In this document: positions 34,381 to 45,268 of the stretch, one piece after another
Layout: each line of letters begins with the position of its first letter
How positions within the stretch are numbered: the stretch's first letter is position 1
Assembly: GCF_003028415.1 (NCBI RefSeq)
Contig: NZ_PYSV01000004.1
Coordinates: 236,942-300,941, forward strand
Source: Deinococcus arcticus
GTDB taxonomy: Bacteria; Deinococcota; Deinococci; Deinococcales; Deinococcaceae
Direction of reading: 5' to 3'
Length of the DNA: 64,000 bases
Notes under the pieces: model-generated
Seen by the model: the letters and a program-made list of their open reading frames with translations, nothing else
Told to the model about the DNA's origin: nothing
Databases searched by the model: none
Made by a program: the position numbers and the translations under genes

Positions 34381-35553
34381 ATGACCAACCGACGCGACTT
34401 TCTGAAACTTTCGGCGCTGGCGGTGGCGGCCACCAGTGGCATGCCGGGCTTTCTGGCGCGCGCTGCGGCGCAGGCCGGCGGCCACAAGACCCTGGTGGTC
34501 ATCCAGCTGACCGGCGGCAACGACGGACTGAACACGCTGATTCCCTACACCAACGGCGCCTACTACGCCGCGCGCCCCAACATCGCCATTCCCAGAAAAG
34601 ACGTGCTGACGGTCACGGGCGACCTGGGCATGCACCCCAGCCTGCGCCCGCTGATGTCCCTGTGGGACGGCGGCAAGCTGGCCTGGATGGAAAACGTGGG
34701 CTATCCCAACCCCAACCGCAGCCACTTTGCTTCCATGGCCATCTGGCACACCGCCGACCCCACCCAGGCCCAGGCCGAAGGCTGGATTGGCCGCCTGGCC
34801 GAGCAGATTGGCGATCCCTTCTGTGCCAGCAACGTGGGCGGCTCCACGCCCCAGGCGCTGCGGGCGAGCGACTTCAGCCTGCCCAGCATCGAATCCACCG
34901 ACAATTTTCAGCTGAAACTGCCCGACGGCATGCAGACGCCCTTTCAGTCCATGCTCAATTCCCCGCGCACGGGCGAGGCCGCCTACCTCACGCGGGCCAC
35001 CCGCCAGATGCTGAAAAATACGGCCCGGGTGCAGGAAAACGCCAAGAAGTACCGGGCCGGCGCCACCTATCCCCAGACCAGGTTTGCCGGGCAGCTGCGC
35101 GAGGCCGCGCGCCTGATCGCCGCCGGGGTGGGCCAGCGGGTGCTGTACGTGTCGCTGGGCGGCTTTGACACCCACGCCGGGCAACGCGCCGAGCAGGACG
35201 CCCTGCTGAGCACCCTGGCCGAAGGGCTGGCCGCCTTCCAGACTGACCTGGAAAAGCAGGGCGTGGCCAGAGACGTGGTGGTCATGGGCTTTTCCGAGTT
35301 TGGCCGCCGGGTGGCCGAAAATGGCAGTGCCGGCACCGACCACGGCAAGGGCAGTGTGATGTTCGCGCTGGGTCAGGGGGTCAAGGGCGGCGTTCACGGC
35401 AGCAGCCCGGATCTGGAAAAGCTCTCGGACGGCGACATCATGTACAAGCAGGATTTCCGGGGCGTGTACGCCGAGGCCCTGACCAAGTGGCTGAACCTGA
35501 ATGCCCGAGAGATTCTGGGCGGCTCGTTTACCGGCCCCAGCTGGCTGGCATGA
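34381..35553 (+). CDS. DUF1501-family Tat-exported protein
   Basis: A 390-residue protein with a twin-arginine signal ([20 protein letters not shown]). It has the DUF1501 (sulfatase-like alkaline phosphatase fold) signatures [46 protein letters not shown], and [25 protein letters not shown] (in parts). The pairs D/H in GGFDTHA and TDHG are possible metal ligands. Forms a unit with the DUF1800 gene and overlaps the next gene by 4 bases. Confidence 0.9.
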   Translation: MTNRRDFLKLSALAVAATSGMPGFLARAAAQAGGHKTLVVIQLTGGNDGLNTLIPYTNGAYYAARPNIAIPRKDVLTVTGDLGMHPSLRPLMSLWDGGKLAWMENVGYPNPNRSHFASMAIWHTADPTQAQAEGWIGRLAEQIGDPFCASNVGGSTPQALRASDFSLPSIESTDNFQLKLPDGMQTPFQSMLNSPRTGEAAYLTRATRQMLKNTARVQENAKKYRAGATYPQTRFAGQLREAARLIAAGVGQRVLYVSLGGFDTHAGQRAEQDALLSTLAEGLAAFQTDLEKQGVARDVVVMGFSEFGRRVAENGSAGTDHGKGSVMFALGQGVKGGVHGSSPDLEKLSDGDIMYKQDFRGVYAEALTKWLNLNAREILGGSFTGPSWLA

Positions 35554-36029
35554 CGCCCAGCCTGCGCGTGGCGGCCGGGGTGCTGGGGGCGCTGGTGCTG
35601 GCGGCCCCCGCGCTGGTCAGTCCGGCGCTGGCCCTGCCCAAATACCGCACGCAGGCCGCGCCGCAGCTGCACCTGACAGAAGGCAACGCGCTGTGGGCCC
35701 TGGACCGCCGGGTGATGCCCTGCACCTACTGCCACGTGGACCCCACCGGCGGGCCGGCCTGGAACCCGTTTGGGCAGGCGTTGCAGCAGACCTTTGCCAC
35801 GGAGGCAGCGGCCGGGCGCCACCTGACCTTTCCCCAGGCGCTCCACACGCTGCTGGCGGCGGGCACGGACGCCGATGAAGACAGGTATGCGGACGCCCTG
35901 GAGGTCTTCGCGAAAACGCTCCCCGGTGACCCCGACAGCAAGCCTGAAACCCCAGTGGACGAACTGACCACAGCCTTTGAGAAAGCTGGCGGAGTGACCC
36001 AGTACCAACCACTCAAAAAGCCAAAATAA
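35550..36029 (+). CDS. Exported protein with a CxxCH haem-type motif
   Basis: A 159-residue protein, ATGA overlap with the DUF1501 gene. Signal peptide about 1-29 ([17 protein letters not shown]). It has a single CTYCH motif ([24 protein letters not shown]), which would allow one c-type haem. [15 protein letters not shown] calcium-like loop is in the C-terminal half. No distal methionine is obvious. It might be a small electron carrier or a maturation partner of the two preceding proteins. Confidence 0.72.
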   Translation: MTPSLRVAAGVLGALVLAAPALVSPALALPKYRTQAAPQLHLTEGNALWALDRRVMPCTYCHVDPTGGPAWNPFGQALQQTFATEAAAGRHLTFPQALHTLLAAGTDADEDRYADALEVFAKTLPGDPDSKPETPVDELTTAFEKAGGVTQYQPLKKPK

Positions 36030-36089
36030 AAAAGCCGCCTTCTTCGGCGGTGATAGAAACAAGATAGCGCGGTATGCACGGAGCGTCAA
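36024..36089 (-). other. Promoter-terminator module, copy 1 (possible very short RNA)
   Basis: On the minus strand: TTGACG (36089-36084), 17-base spacer, TATCTT (36066-36061), then about 10 bases later a hairpin (CCGCC/GGCGG, 36035-36050) with a T-rich run. A transcript would be about 30 nt. The +1-proximal sequence is shared with copy 2 at 36205-36268 (GCATACCGCGCTAT core). Confidence 0.65.
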
Positions 36090-36204
36090 GCCCAGCCGGC
36101 GAGCCTGAAAGACTGCGTTCTGTACAACAAATTTTGGGGGCCACTTCTGGGAGTGCTGCATACCCGCCCATCCCTGGGGAAGTGACCCCATCCTGCAGTC
36201 CAAA

Positions 36205-36268
36205 ACAAAAAACCCGCCTTCTTCGGCGGTGATAAAAACAGAATAGCGCGGTATGCAGCCCAGGTCAA
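36205..36268 (-). other. Promoter-terminator module, copy 2 (possible very short RNA)
   Basis: On the minus strand: TTGACC (36268-36263), 17-base spacer, TATTCT (36245-36240), then GTTTTTATCACCGCCGAAGA and the complementary GGCGGG with T6. Same layout as copy 1. Between the two copies the 115 bases are unrelated. Confidence 0.65.
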
Positions 36269-36284
36269 CCCCCGCCACCTGCCC

Positions 36285-36329
36285 GGAAAAATACCCGCCC
36301 ACACGCTCTAAAAATGAGGTGTGGGCGGG
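36285..36329 (-). terminator. Terminator of the double-GNAT gene
   Basis: CCCGCCCACAC (36294-36304) pairs with GTGTGGGCGGG (36319-36329). On the minus strand it is followed by TATTTTTCC. Confidence 0.75.
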
Positions 36330-36341
36330 GGCGCTCTGCAG

Positions 36342-37262
36342 TCAGCCCAGCACTTTTTCCCAGGTGATCCACATGCGCTCTGTGCGGTAGCCCAGGCGGG
36401 TGTTCACGCGCAGCATGGGCAGATTCAGGACCGTGCCGCCGGTCCCCGCGTGGGTGTGCCCTTCCCCCTTTGCCCAGGCCAGCGCATAGGCCTTCAGGGC
36501 CGTCGCCACGCCGCGCCCCCGGTGCTCTGGGTGGGTCACGGTGTCTTCCGAATCCACCTCGGGGCCGCGCAGGCTCAGGCGGGTCAGGGCCACCATTTCA
36601 CCCCGGAAACGGGTCACAAACGCCGCTTCTTCGCGGCGAATGGTGCCGCGCAGGGTGTCACGGGTCAGAGGGTCGGGCGTGGTCGTGGGATTGCGGGGCC
36701 GGTCGCTGAGCCCCAGTTCGTGCAGGGCAAACAGCGCGTCCCAGTCAGCCTCGGGGGCGTCCGGTGAAAGGCGCTCGGGCTCGTAGCCGGCCAGGAACAG
36801 CCGCTCCTGCAAGGGCTCGAACGCCGCCGGGTTAAAGGCCGTCAGGTCCAGGTGGGCGCCCCACGACTGCCACGCGTTGCGAAAACCCGCCGCCTGAAAA
36901 AACGTCATCTGCTCGGTAAAGTCCTCTCGCGTCACGCCCAGCACGCGGGCGAATCCGGCCGGCACCTCGGCCAGCAGCGCCAGGGTCAGGGCGGTAAACG
37001 CGTCGCCGTCTCCGGCGAGGTCCAGCCGCAGGGCATCGGGCACGCCGGCGCCAAATGGGGCCAGCCGCGCGGTGGCGATCACCTGACCGTGCTGCTCGGC
37101 CACCAGGCGGGTGGGCGGCGTGACTTCTCGAAACAGCTCGGGCGTGTAGGTCCAGTGGCCGCGCACGCTGTCGGTCACCAGCCTGGCCACGTCGGCGGCG
37201 TCGCTCTGGCGAAAGGCGCGGAGGGTCGGCAGGTGGGCGGTGGGGTGGAGCGCGTGGGTCAT
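36342..37262 (-). CDS. Double-GNAT N-acetyltransferase
   Basis: A 306-residue protein with two GNAT domains in tandem. The N-terminal one (about 12-150) is degenerate at motif A (no QxxGxG/A). The C-terminal one (about 155-305) has a clear acetyl-CoA loop, TVTHPEHRGRGVATALKAYA, and NTRLGYRTERMWI at the end. Mycothiol-synthase-like tandem GNATs have this layout, but that assignment is not supported by position. Substrate unknown. Confidence 0.8.
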   Translation of the reverse strand: MTHALHPTAHLPTLRAFRQSDAADVARLVTDSVRGHWTYTPELFREVTPPTRLVAEQHGQVIATARLAPFGAGVPDALRLDLAGDGDAFTALTLALLAEVPAGFARVLGVTREDFTEQMTFFQAAGFRNAWQSWGAHLDLTAFNPAAFEPLQERLFLAGYEPERLSPDAPEADWDALFALHELGLSDRPRNPTTTPDPLTRDTLRGTIRREEAAFVTRFRGEMVALTRLSLRGPEVDSEDTVTHPEHRGRGVATALKAYALAWAKGEGHTHAGTGGTVLNLPMLRVNTRLGYRTERMWITWEKVLG

Positions 37263-37426
37263 GGGGCTATGGTGCGTGGCCTACCCCCTGTTCCGCGAAC
37301 TCCCCCGCTAGGCCATCTGGCGCATCGGCTGCATATACGCCCGTCAGAAAACCTCAGATGCCCCTGCCCACCGCCGCCCCAGGCCATACAGCCCGATTCA
37401 TACTCACCTCACATTCACAGATTGAC

Positions 37427-37455
37427 TTGACATCATTCTGCCTGGGCCGTATTCT
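37427..37455 (+). promoter_or_regulatory. Strong sigma-70-type promoter upstream of transketolase
   Basis: TTGACA (37427-37432), exactly 17 bases, TATTCT (37450-37455). It lies about 170 bases before tkt. Transcripts would meet the hairpin at 37531-37559 before reaching the gene. An ATG at 37468 could open a 37-codon frame running through the hairpin. Confidence 0.7.
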
Positions 37456-37530
37456 GTTGTCACCGGAATGGAAGCGCCGTGGCGTGCTTGTGGTCCAGGA
37501 CGGATACGGTTCAAGTTCGGCCTCTTTTTC

Positions 37531-37558
37531 CGCCCCACCCCTGCTGGTGGGGCGCTTT
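37531..37558 (+). terminator. Terminator-like hairpin in the transketolase leader
   Basis: CGCCCCACC (37531-37539) pairs with GGTGGGGCG (37546-37554), then CTTTT. It either ends a roughly 95-nt RNA from the promoter at 37427 or acts as an attenuator. Confidence 0.6.
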
Positions 37559-37625
37559 TGCGCTGTTCCCGGCTGTGTTAACGCTGCTGCCCTAAGTGTC
37601 CAGAGGACACATACTCGCGCCGGGG

Positions 37626-37631
37626 TAGGAT
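37626..37631 (+). promoter_or_regulatory. Leaderless -10 box (TAGGAT) at transketolase
   Basis: TAGGAT, seven bases before the ATG at 37639. Supports that start over the ATG at 37630. Confidence 0.45.
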
Positions 37632-37638
37632 GAACAGC

Positions 37639-39603
<1,965 letters not shown>

Positions 39604-39609
<6 letters not shown>

Positions 39610-39660
39610 AAAGAGAGGCACTGACAGGGAAGCTGAGGTAAATACCTCAGCTTCCCTGTC
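39604..39660 (-). terminator. Long hairpin between convergent transketolase and lipoprotein genes
   Basis: GACAGGGAAGCTGAGGTA (39623-39640) pairs perfectly with TACCTCAGCTTCCCTGTC (39643-39660). On the minus strand it is followed by CTCTCTTTTTAC. No T run follows on the plus strand. Confidence 0.75.
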
Positions 39661-39676
39661 GCTCTGAATATCCAGC

Positions 39677-40135
39677 CTACATCGACATCATGATGATCAG
39701 GACTTGGCCCTTCCATTGCGCCGCGAACAACGGAATAAGCGAAGCAGAAAGCAGCTCGTCAACATTTACCTGCTCACCACTCTCAAAGAAAGTCTTAATG
39801 TCTATTCCGGCTCGCATAAAAAGTGTATTTATTTCAGGCTGTGTGTCAGAAAAGGAATAGGATCTTTGGGGAAGCCGATCTTTATAAGGTAAAACGGCAT
39901 AAAACTTATAATCTATTGGACCAGGAGCTGTAGTGTTCCGGCCTAACTGCTCATAGAGCCATGTGATCTGGTCTACATCTGGCAGTCGTAACTGCTGACC
40001 GATAATTCCTCCCTTATAAATGGTGAGCGGCTTCATTTTAACCTCCGCATTCTGGACTTTTTCCCCAGAGTCTGCTCTATAAGAGCAGCTGGGAATAATG
40101 GTCACAGCAAGTAATACAATCATTATAAAGCTCAT
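39677..40135 (-). CDS. Small AT-rich lipoprotein, candidate partner of the DUF4157 gene
   Basis: A 152-residue protein. The N-terminus MSFIMIVLLAVTIIPSCSYR is a lipoprotein signal with the lipobox cysteine in PSC. The mature part has no known motif (LPDVDQITWLYEQLGRNTTA, FFESGEQVNVDELLSASLIP). It begins two bases after the stop of the DUF4157 gene and shares its AT-rich composition, so it came with it. A membrane-anchored immunity protein is a reasonable but unproven role. Confidence 0.65.
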   Translation of the reverse strand: MSFIMIVLLAVTIIPSCSYRADSGEKVQNAEVKMKPLTIYKGGIIGQQLRLPDVDQITWLYEQLGRNTTAPGPIDYKFYAVLPYKDRLPQRSYSFSDTQPEINTLFMRAGIDIKTFFESGEQVNVDELLSASLIPLFAAQWKGQVLIIMMSM

Positions 40136-40137
40136 AT

Positions 40138-42194
40138 TTATCTCGGGTTGGGTGGAGTGAATCGAGGAGGAGAAGACTGATTCATTTGTTGAGAGCCAAT
40201 TCCGGCGGCGTCTATCGAAAAGGTGATCCACCTTTTGGCATGGCCATAGTTAATGCACTCCCTTCCCGATCCAGTAATTTCGAAGCGTCCGTTGACCGAA
40301 TCGCCGGTGCCAGTTGCAAGGTCCATGCTTCTGGGATTAAAGTTATACATGTCCTGTACTTTGATCTTTATTGTTGCTCCAACTTCAAATTTTCCCTTTG
40401 AGTTATATGTGAATGACCAGTAAACATCTGCCCACAGTGGGTGAGCTCCGAGTGCTTTCTGCCAGTTTTCAGTTGCGGGGTATGGATATCTCGCATCACC
40501 TGCACCCACAAACAAAAGAGGAGTTGAGCCAGACATTGTGTATTTTTTCTTGTGTTTTAGATTAGGAGTCTTCAGCATTTTATCAATGATGGCATTACCT
40601 ATATCGCTCACAAGTGAATTATAGACTCGCTTGCCAGCCGGATCATTTTTGAAGAAGCGCTCGTACCCTATGTCACGCGATTTACCCGATCCTGCCAGGA
40701 AATGCATATATGCCGAGACAGCATCAATAAGATCAGGGCGAAGGACAAGGGCAGCTTGCGCTTTCGCTTTCCAAGTTAGTTTATTTTTGTAGTCCCCCAA
40801 TGTGGGTTTTTGCATCTTACTCAAATCCAACTCCCCGTCTTTTCCTTGCAGGAAGCCGTGATCGAATTTTAAATTCGCTGGTTTTCCCTTGTTCAAGGGT
40901 TGCATCTCGAAATAAGTATAGGTCTGCGGCTGATTAGCCAGCGGGTTGACATTGTTGCGATTCGCACTGGCTTGACGCAGTTGCGGGCCAGCCTGACGTT
41001 GCAGCGCTGAAGAGGTGGACCCAGAAGCCGTGGTACTCAGACGAGTGAATACAGGCACTCTCCGGTAGGGCGCTGCCAATCTGGCCCCCATCGCCCGGGC
41101 TTCAGCCTCTAAGCCAGCATCAGGGTCCACGCCTGGCCCCACCCGCCCCTGAGACTGCTGCACGGTATGCGTCACTTCATGCGCCAGCAGTTCCAGGCCG
41201 CTCTGGCTGTTGGGATTGAACTTCCCACTCTGGAAAAAGATGTCACTCCCGGTGGTGAACGCCAGGGCGTTCACGCTCCTGGCCAGCGTATCCGCCTCCA
41301 CATCATCATGAATCCGCACTCTGGACAGATCATGGTTCAGGCCCTGTTCCAGATGCCGCTGAATGCTTTCTGGCAACGGATTCCCACTGCCCCGTTTCGC
41401 TTGAATCCGCTGGAGAACGGGTTGCGTCGCTTCCGCGTCCAGTTCCGCCAGTTGCCGCTGCAAGGTCTGCCGTTGAGCGAAAGTCGCTGTCTGCTGCGCT
41501 TCGACTTCATGTCGTTGAATCGCGGTCGCTACCGCCCGTTGCAGGACGGCCAGCGACTACCTCGCCATCGTCAATCCCGGGCACGCCGTCGATGTCGTTG
41601 AATCGCGGTCGCTACCGCCCGTTGCAGGGCCAGCCGTTCGCCTGCGGGCACCATGCCCAGCACCACGCGAGACACCGGGGCGCTGATCGCATGGCGCTGC
41701 AAGCTCGCCAAGTGTTCGCCGTAGGTGTCATAGCGGCTCTGTGCTGGGCCTCGGTCGGCACGGAAGCCCTGCACCAGGGTGTTCGCCACCTGTCGCTGCA
41801 GGGCGGTGAACTGCGCGTACTGCCGCGTGTCCAGCGCCTGGCCTTCGACCTGTTCGGCCTGATGCCGCATCACCGTGACCCAGTCAGCAGGACTCTGAGG
41901 CCTGGCCGGGACGGGCGGGGCCGGTCGCTGAACAGGGGCGGCCACGTCCGGCAACGCGGCTAGCTGCTCACGCACCGCCTGCCGCTGAATGGCAAGCCGT
42001 GCCACCTCCTGCTGTTCCAGCCCTGAGGCCCGCAACACTGGCCCCGCTGCCTGCCGTTGCAGGCCTGCAGGGCGCTGAAGGAACCGTGCCATTTGCCGCT
42101 ACAGGGCCAACTGTGGGTCGGTCGGCCCACCTTCAAGCATGAGATGACGCGCTTGAGATGGACGAATCTGGGAACGCTGGCGCTGGTACTCCAT
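40138..42194 (-). pseudogene. DUF4157 (eCIS-core) metallopeptidase/toxin-like protein, broken
   Basis: The ancestral start is the ATG at 42194 (AGGAGG upstream; MEYQRQRSQIRPSQARH). An in-frame TAG at 42101-42099 stands where CAG is expected (LAL-stop-RQ before MARFLQRP). A second lesion is an 83-base insertion with 37-base direct repeats (41509-41628) that shifts the frame. Removing it gives an exact 658-codon frame. The N-terminal half is Gln-rich (LQRQ motifs). DUF4157 carries HEVTHTVQQSQG (HExxH). The AT-rich C-terminal third (WSFTYNSKG, VQDMYNFNPRSM) looks like a swapped toxin module. A 441-codon frame from 41463 still encodes DUF4157 plus the C-terminus. Confidence 0.82.
41509..41628. 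repeat. 37-bp direct repeats flanking a 46-bp foreign insert
   Basis: Copies at 41509-41545 and 41592-41628 are identical. The 46 bases between are not duplicated. Net effect +83 bases, which breaks the DUF4157 frame. Confidence 0.85.
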
Positions 42195-42273
42195 CGGGCC
42201 TCCTGCACCTCAGCGTAGACACCGGGTCAGTGATGCACTGCCCAGGTTGTGCCTCTGCCCTGCCATGTCCACT

Positions 42274-44034
42274 TCAAGACACCGGCCGCTCGTGGCCCAC
42301 GGCTTCACCCATGGCCTGTTCCAGAGCTGCGTAGGCCCCTCCCTGGCGGCGCAGCGCCTCTGGGGGACCGTCCTCCACAATCTGCCCGCCACGCAGCACC
42401 ACCACCCGGTCGGCGGTGCGGGCCAGACTCAGGCGGTGGGTCACGATCAGGGCGGTGCGGCCCCGCATCAGCGCCTGCAGGGCGGCCACCACCTGCACCT
42501 CGCTCTGGGCGTCCACAGCGCTGGTGGGTTCGTCCAGCAGCAGCACGGTGGGCTGGGCCAGCAGGGTGCGGGCAATGGACAGGCGCTGGCGTTGCCCCCC
42601 CGAGAGCTTCACCCCGCGTTCGCCCACCACAGTGTTCAGGCCGTTGGGCAGGGCCTGTACAAAGGCCAGGGCGTGGGCGGCCTGCAGCGCGGCGTGGACC
42701 TCGGCGTCGGTGGCGCCCGGGCGGGCGTAGCGCACGTTGGCGGCCACCGTGTCGTGAAACAGGAAGGTGTCCTGCGCCATGACGGCCGCGTGGGTGCGCA
42801 GGCTGCTCAGGGTGAGGTCACGCAGGTCCACCCCGTCCAGGGTTACGCGGCCGGCCTGCGGGTCGTGGGTGCGGGTCAGCAGGCCCAGCAGCGTGCTCTT
42901 GCCTGCCCCGGATTCGCCCAGCAGGGCCACCCGCTGCCCAGCCGGAATGGTCAGGTGAACGCCGCGCAGCACCGGGCGGGCCGCGTCGTAGCCAAAGGTG
43001 ACGCCTTCAAATCGCACCTCGCCCCGGGCGGGTTCCGGCAGGGGCCGGGCACCGGGGTGGTCCTGCACGGCCACCGGGGCGTCCAGCACCTCGAAGACCC
43101 GCCCCCCACTGGCCGCCGCGCGCTGCAGCAGGTCGCCAATATTCACCAGATCATCAATGGGGCCGTAAAAGTAGCGCCCGTAGCCCCGGTAGGCCAGCAG
43201 CCCGCCCAGCGTGAACTGCCCGGCCAGAATCAGCCACGCGCCGCCGCCCAGCATGATCACGTTGCCCAGGTTTCCCACAAAGCGGGCGCGGGGAAAAGCG
43301 CGGTTGCGCAGCCGCACGGCGCGCAGCTGTTCGGCGTACAGGGCGCGGCCCAGGGCCTCCACGCGGGCAGTCTCGGCGCCCTCACGCGCAAAGCCCTGCA
43401 CCACCCGGATGCCGCTCAGGCGGTCGGTAATGAGGGCACTCAGGTCGCCCAGGCGGGCGCGGGCGGCGCGGTAGGCGGGCTGCACGGTGCGCCCGTAGCG
43501 CCAGAGCATCACCCCCACCACCAGCATGGGCAGGGTGGTCAGCACGCCCAGCAGCGGCTGCAGGGCAATGAAAATGGCCACCACCCCCAACAGGCGCAGG
43601 GCGTTGGCCAGCACCGCATCGGTGCCGCGCACCAGCACGTCCTGCAGGGCGTCCACGTCACCCGTCACGCGGGCAATCAGGTCGCCGGTGCGCTGCGACT
43701 CGAAATACGCCGCCGACTGCCCCTGCAACTTGCGGTACAGCGCCAGCCGCATGTCCAGCGTGAACTGCTGCCCCGCCCGTTCCAGCAGCAGCCCCCGCCA
43801 CGCCGACAGCAGCTGCTGCACGCCAAAGACCGCCACCAGCAGCGCGAGGTGCCAGCCGATAAAGGTCCAGTCCCTGGCAGGCAGGCCCTGGTCCACCACG
43901 CGGATCCACACCAGCGGCGGGTACAGTTCGGCGGCCACGCTGCCAACCAGCAGCAGCAGGCCCGCGCCCACCGTGCGGCGGTAGGGCGTGAGCAGGCCGT
44001 ACAGGCGGCGCAGAACGGAGGGCGAAGCCGGCAT
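42274..44034 (-). CDS. ABC exporter, fused membrane and ATPase domains
   Basis: A 586-residue half-transporter. Residues 1-310 hold six transmembrane helices (e.g. VGAGLLLLVGSVAAELYPPL). The nucleotide-binding domain is about 330-575: Walker A LLGESGAGKSTLL, Q-loop AVMAQDTFLFHD, signature VKLSGGQRQRLSIARTLL, Walker B VLLLDEPTSAVD, H-loop IVTHRLSLA. The order matches lipid/drug/peptide exporters (MsbA-like). It likely forms a homodimer. Substrate unknown. It starts 10 bases after the bioF stop, so it may be cotranscribed with the biotin genes. Confidence 0.93.
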   Translation of the reverse strand: MPASPSVLRRLYGLLTPYRRTVGAGLLLLVGSVAAELYPPLVWIRVVDQGLPARDWTFIGWHLALLVAVFGVQQLLSAWRGLLLERAGQQFTLDMRLALYRKLQGQSAAYFESQRTGDLIARVTGDVDALQDVLVRGTDAVLANALRLLGVVAIFIALQPLLGVLTTLPMLVVGVMLWRYGRTVQPAYRAARARLGDLSALITDRLSGIRVVQGFAREGAETARVEALGRALYAEQLRAVRLRNRAFPRARFVGNLGNVIMLGGGAWLILAGQFTLGGLLAYRGYGRYFYGPIDDLVNIGDLLQRAAASGGRVFEVLDAPVAVQDHPGARPLPEPARGEVRFEGVTFGYDAARPVLRGVHLTIPAGQRVALLGESGAGKSTLLGLLTRTHDPQAGRVTLDGVDLRDLTLSSLRTHAAVMAQDTFLFHDTVAANVRYARPGATDAEVHAALQAAHALAFVQALPNGLNTVVGERGVKLSGGQRQRLSIARTLLAQPTVLLLDEPTSAVDAQSEVQVVAALQALMRGRTALIVTHRLSLARTADRVVVLRGGQIVEDGPPEALRRQGGAYAALEQAMGEAVGHERPVS

Positions 44035-44044
44035 GGCCCGCAGG

Positions 44045-45268
44045 CTACGGGAAAGCGGCGCCCCGGACCGGGTGCCGGCCACCGATCAGTGCCCCCACGC
44101 ACCGTTCCAGGTCGGCCCAGGTGTGTACGGCGCTCAGGGCAAAGCGGATGCGGGTGCTGCCCGGTGCCACGGTGGGCGGGCGGATAGCGACGGCGCCAAA
44201 GCCCTGGGCACGCAACCCGGCGGCGCGGCGCAGGGTCACGGCCTCATCACCCAGGACCACCGGGACCACCTGGGACTCGCTGCCCGCCGTGTCCAGCCCC
44301 TGGGCACTCAGGGCGCGGCGAAACCGCGCGGCGTGGTCGTGCAGGGTGCGGCGCTCACTGTCCATGTTGCGGGCCTGCAGCACGTTCAGCAGGCTCACGG
44401 CGATGTTCGCAGGCGGCAGCCCGGTCGTGAAGATGAAAGTGCGCGCGGCGTTCAGCAGGTAGCGAATCAGCACCTCGTCCCCGGCAATGTAGGCGCCCAC
44501 GCTGCCGTAGGCCTTGCCCAGGGTGCCCATCATGACGTCAATTCCAGCGCCTACCCCCTGCGCGTGGGCCAGCCCCGCGCCCTGGGGGCCGTACACGCCG
44601 CCGGTGTGGGCCTCGTCCACCATCAGCCACGCGCCGTAGCGGCGTTTCAGGGCCACCAGTTCGGGCAGCGGGGCCAGGGTGCCGTCCATGCTGAACAGGG
44701 CGTCGGTGACGATCAGCTTGTGGGGCGCGGAGCTGGCCCGCAGCTGCGCCTCCAGGGCGGCCAGATCCCGCGTGGGGTAAATGTGCGTCTGGGCGCGGCT
44801 CAGACGCACGCCGTCAATGATAGAGGCGTGGTTCAGGGCGTCACTGAACACGGCGTCGCCCCGGCCCACCAGCGCGGGAATCACGCCCAGGTTGGCTGCC
44901 AGCCCGCTGCCGAACACCAGCGCAGCCTGGGTGCCCTTCAGGGCGGCCAGTTCGCGTTCCAGCAGGGCATACACGGGGTGGTTGCCATTGATGAGCCGCG
45001 CGGCCCCGGCGCCAAAACGGGTCAGGGCGTCCAGCACCACTTCAGTTTCTGCGGGCAGGAGGTGGCCGCGCAGGGCCGCCTGGGCCGTCTCGGGCGTCCA
45101 GACCCGGCGCGACAGGCCCAGGTAATCATTCGAGGCGAGGTCCAGCAGGCGGGCCCCATTTACCCGCACGTACCCGGGCTGGGGGTCCGGCATCCAGTCG
45201 TGCAGGGTGCGCTCGCGGTGCGCGGCCTGCAGGGCCAAGAGGCGCCCTTCCAGCACCGCCCAGCTCAA
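44045..45268 (-). CDS. bioF: 8-amino-7-oxononanoate synthase
   Basis: A 407-residue PLP enzyme, first committed step of biotin ring assembly (pimeloyl-ACP/CoA plus alanine to KAPA). Visible: LASNDYLGLSRR, GFGSGLAANLGVIPAL-type segment (ALVFGSGLAANLGVIP), SDALNHASIIDG, VDEAHTGGVYGPQGAG, and MMGTLGKAYGSVGAYIAG with the PLP lysine. The TTG start at 45268 forms a 4-base overlap with the bioA stop; a GTG at 45256 is an alternative. Confidence 0.9.
   Translation of the reverse strand: MSWAVLEGRLLALQAAHRERTLHDWMPDPQPGYVRVNGARLLDLASNDYLGLSRRVWTPETAQAALRGHLLPAETEVVLDALTRFGAGAARLINGNHPVYALLERELAALKGTQAALVFGSGLAANLGVIPALVGRGDAVFSDALNHASIIDGVRLSRAQTHIYPTRDLAALEAQLRASSAPHKLIVTDALFSMDGTLAPLPELVALKRRYGAWLMVDEAHTGGVYGPQGAGLAHAQGVGAGIDVMMGTLGKAYGSVGAYIAGDEVLIRYLLNAARTFIFTTGLPPANIAVSLLNVLQARNMDSERRTLHDHAARFRRALSAQGLDTAGSESQVVPVVLGDEAVTLRRAAGLRAQGFGAVAIRPPTVAPGSTRIRFALSAVHTWADLERCVGALIGGRHPVRGAAFP

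Noticed and set aside
37495..37530. tRNA-like GGTTCAAGTTCGG upstream of transketolase
   Set aside because: The flanking bases do not form a T stem and no anticodon arm or acceptor stem can be folded.
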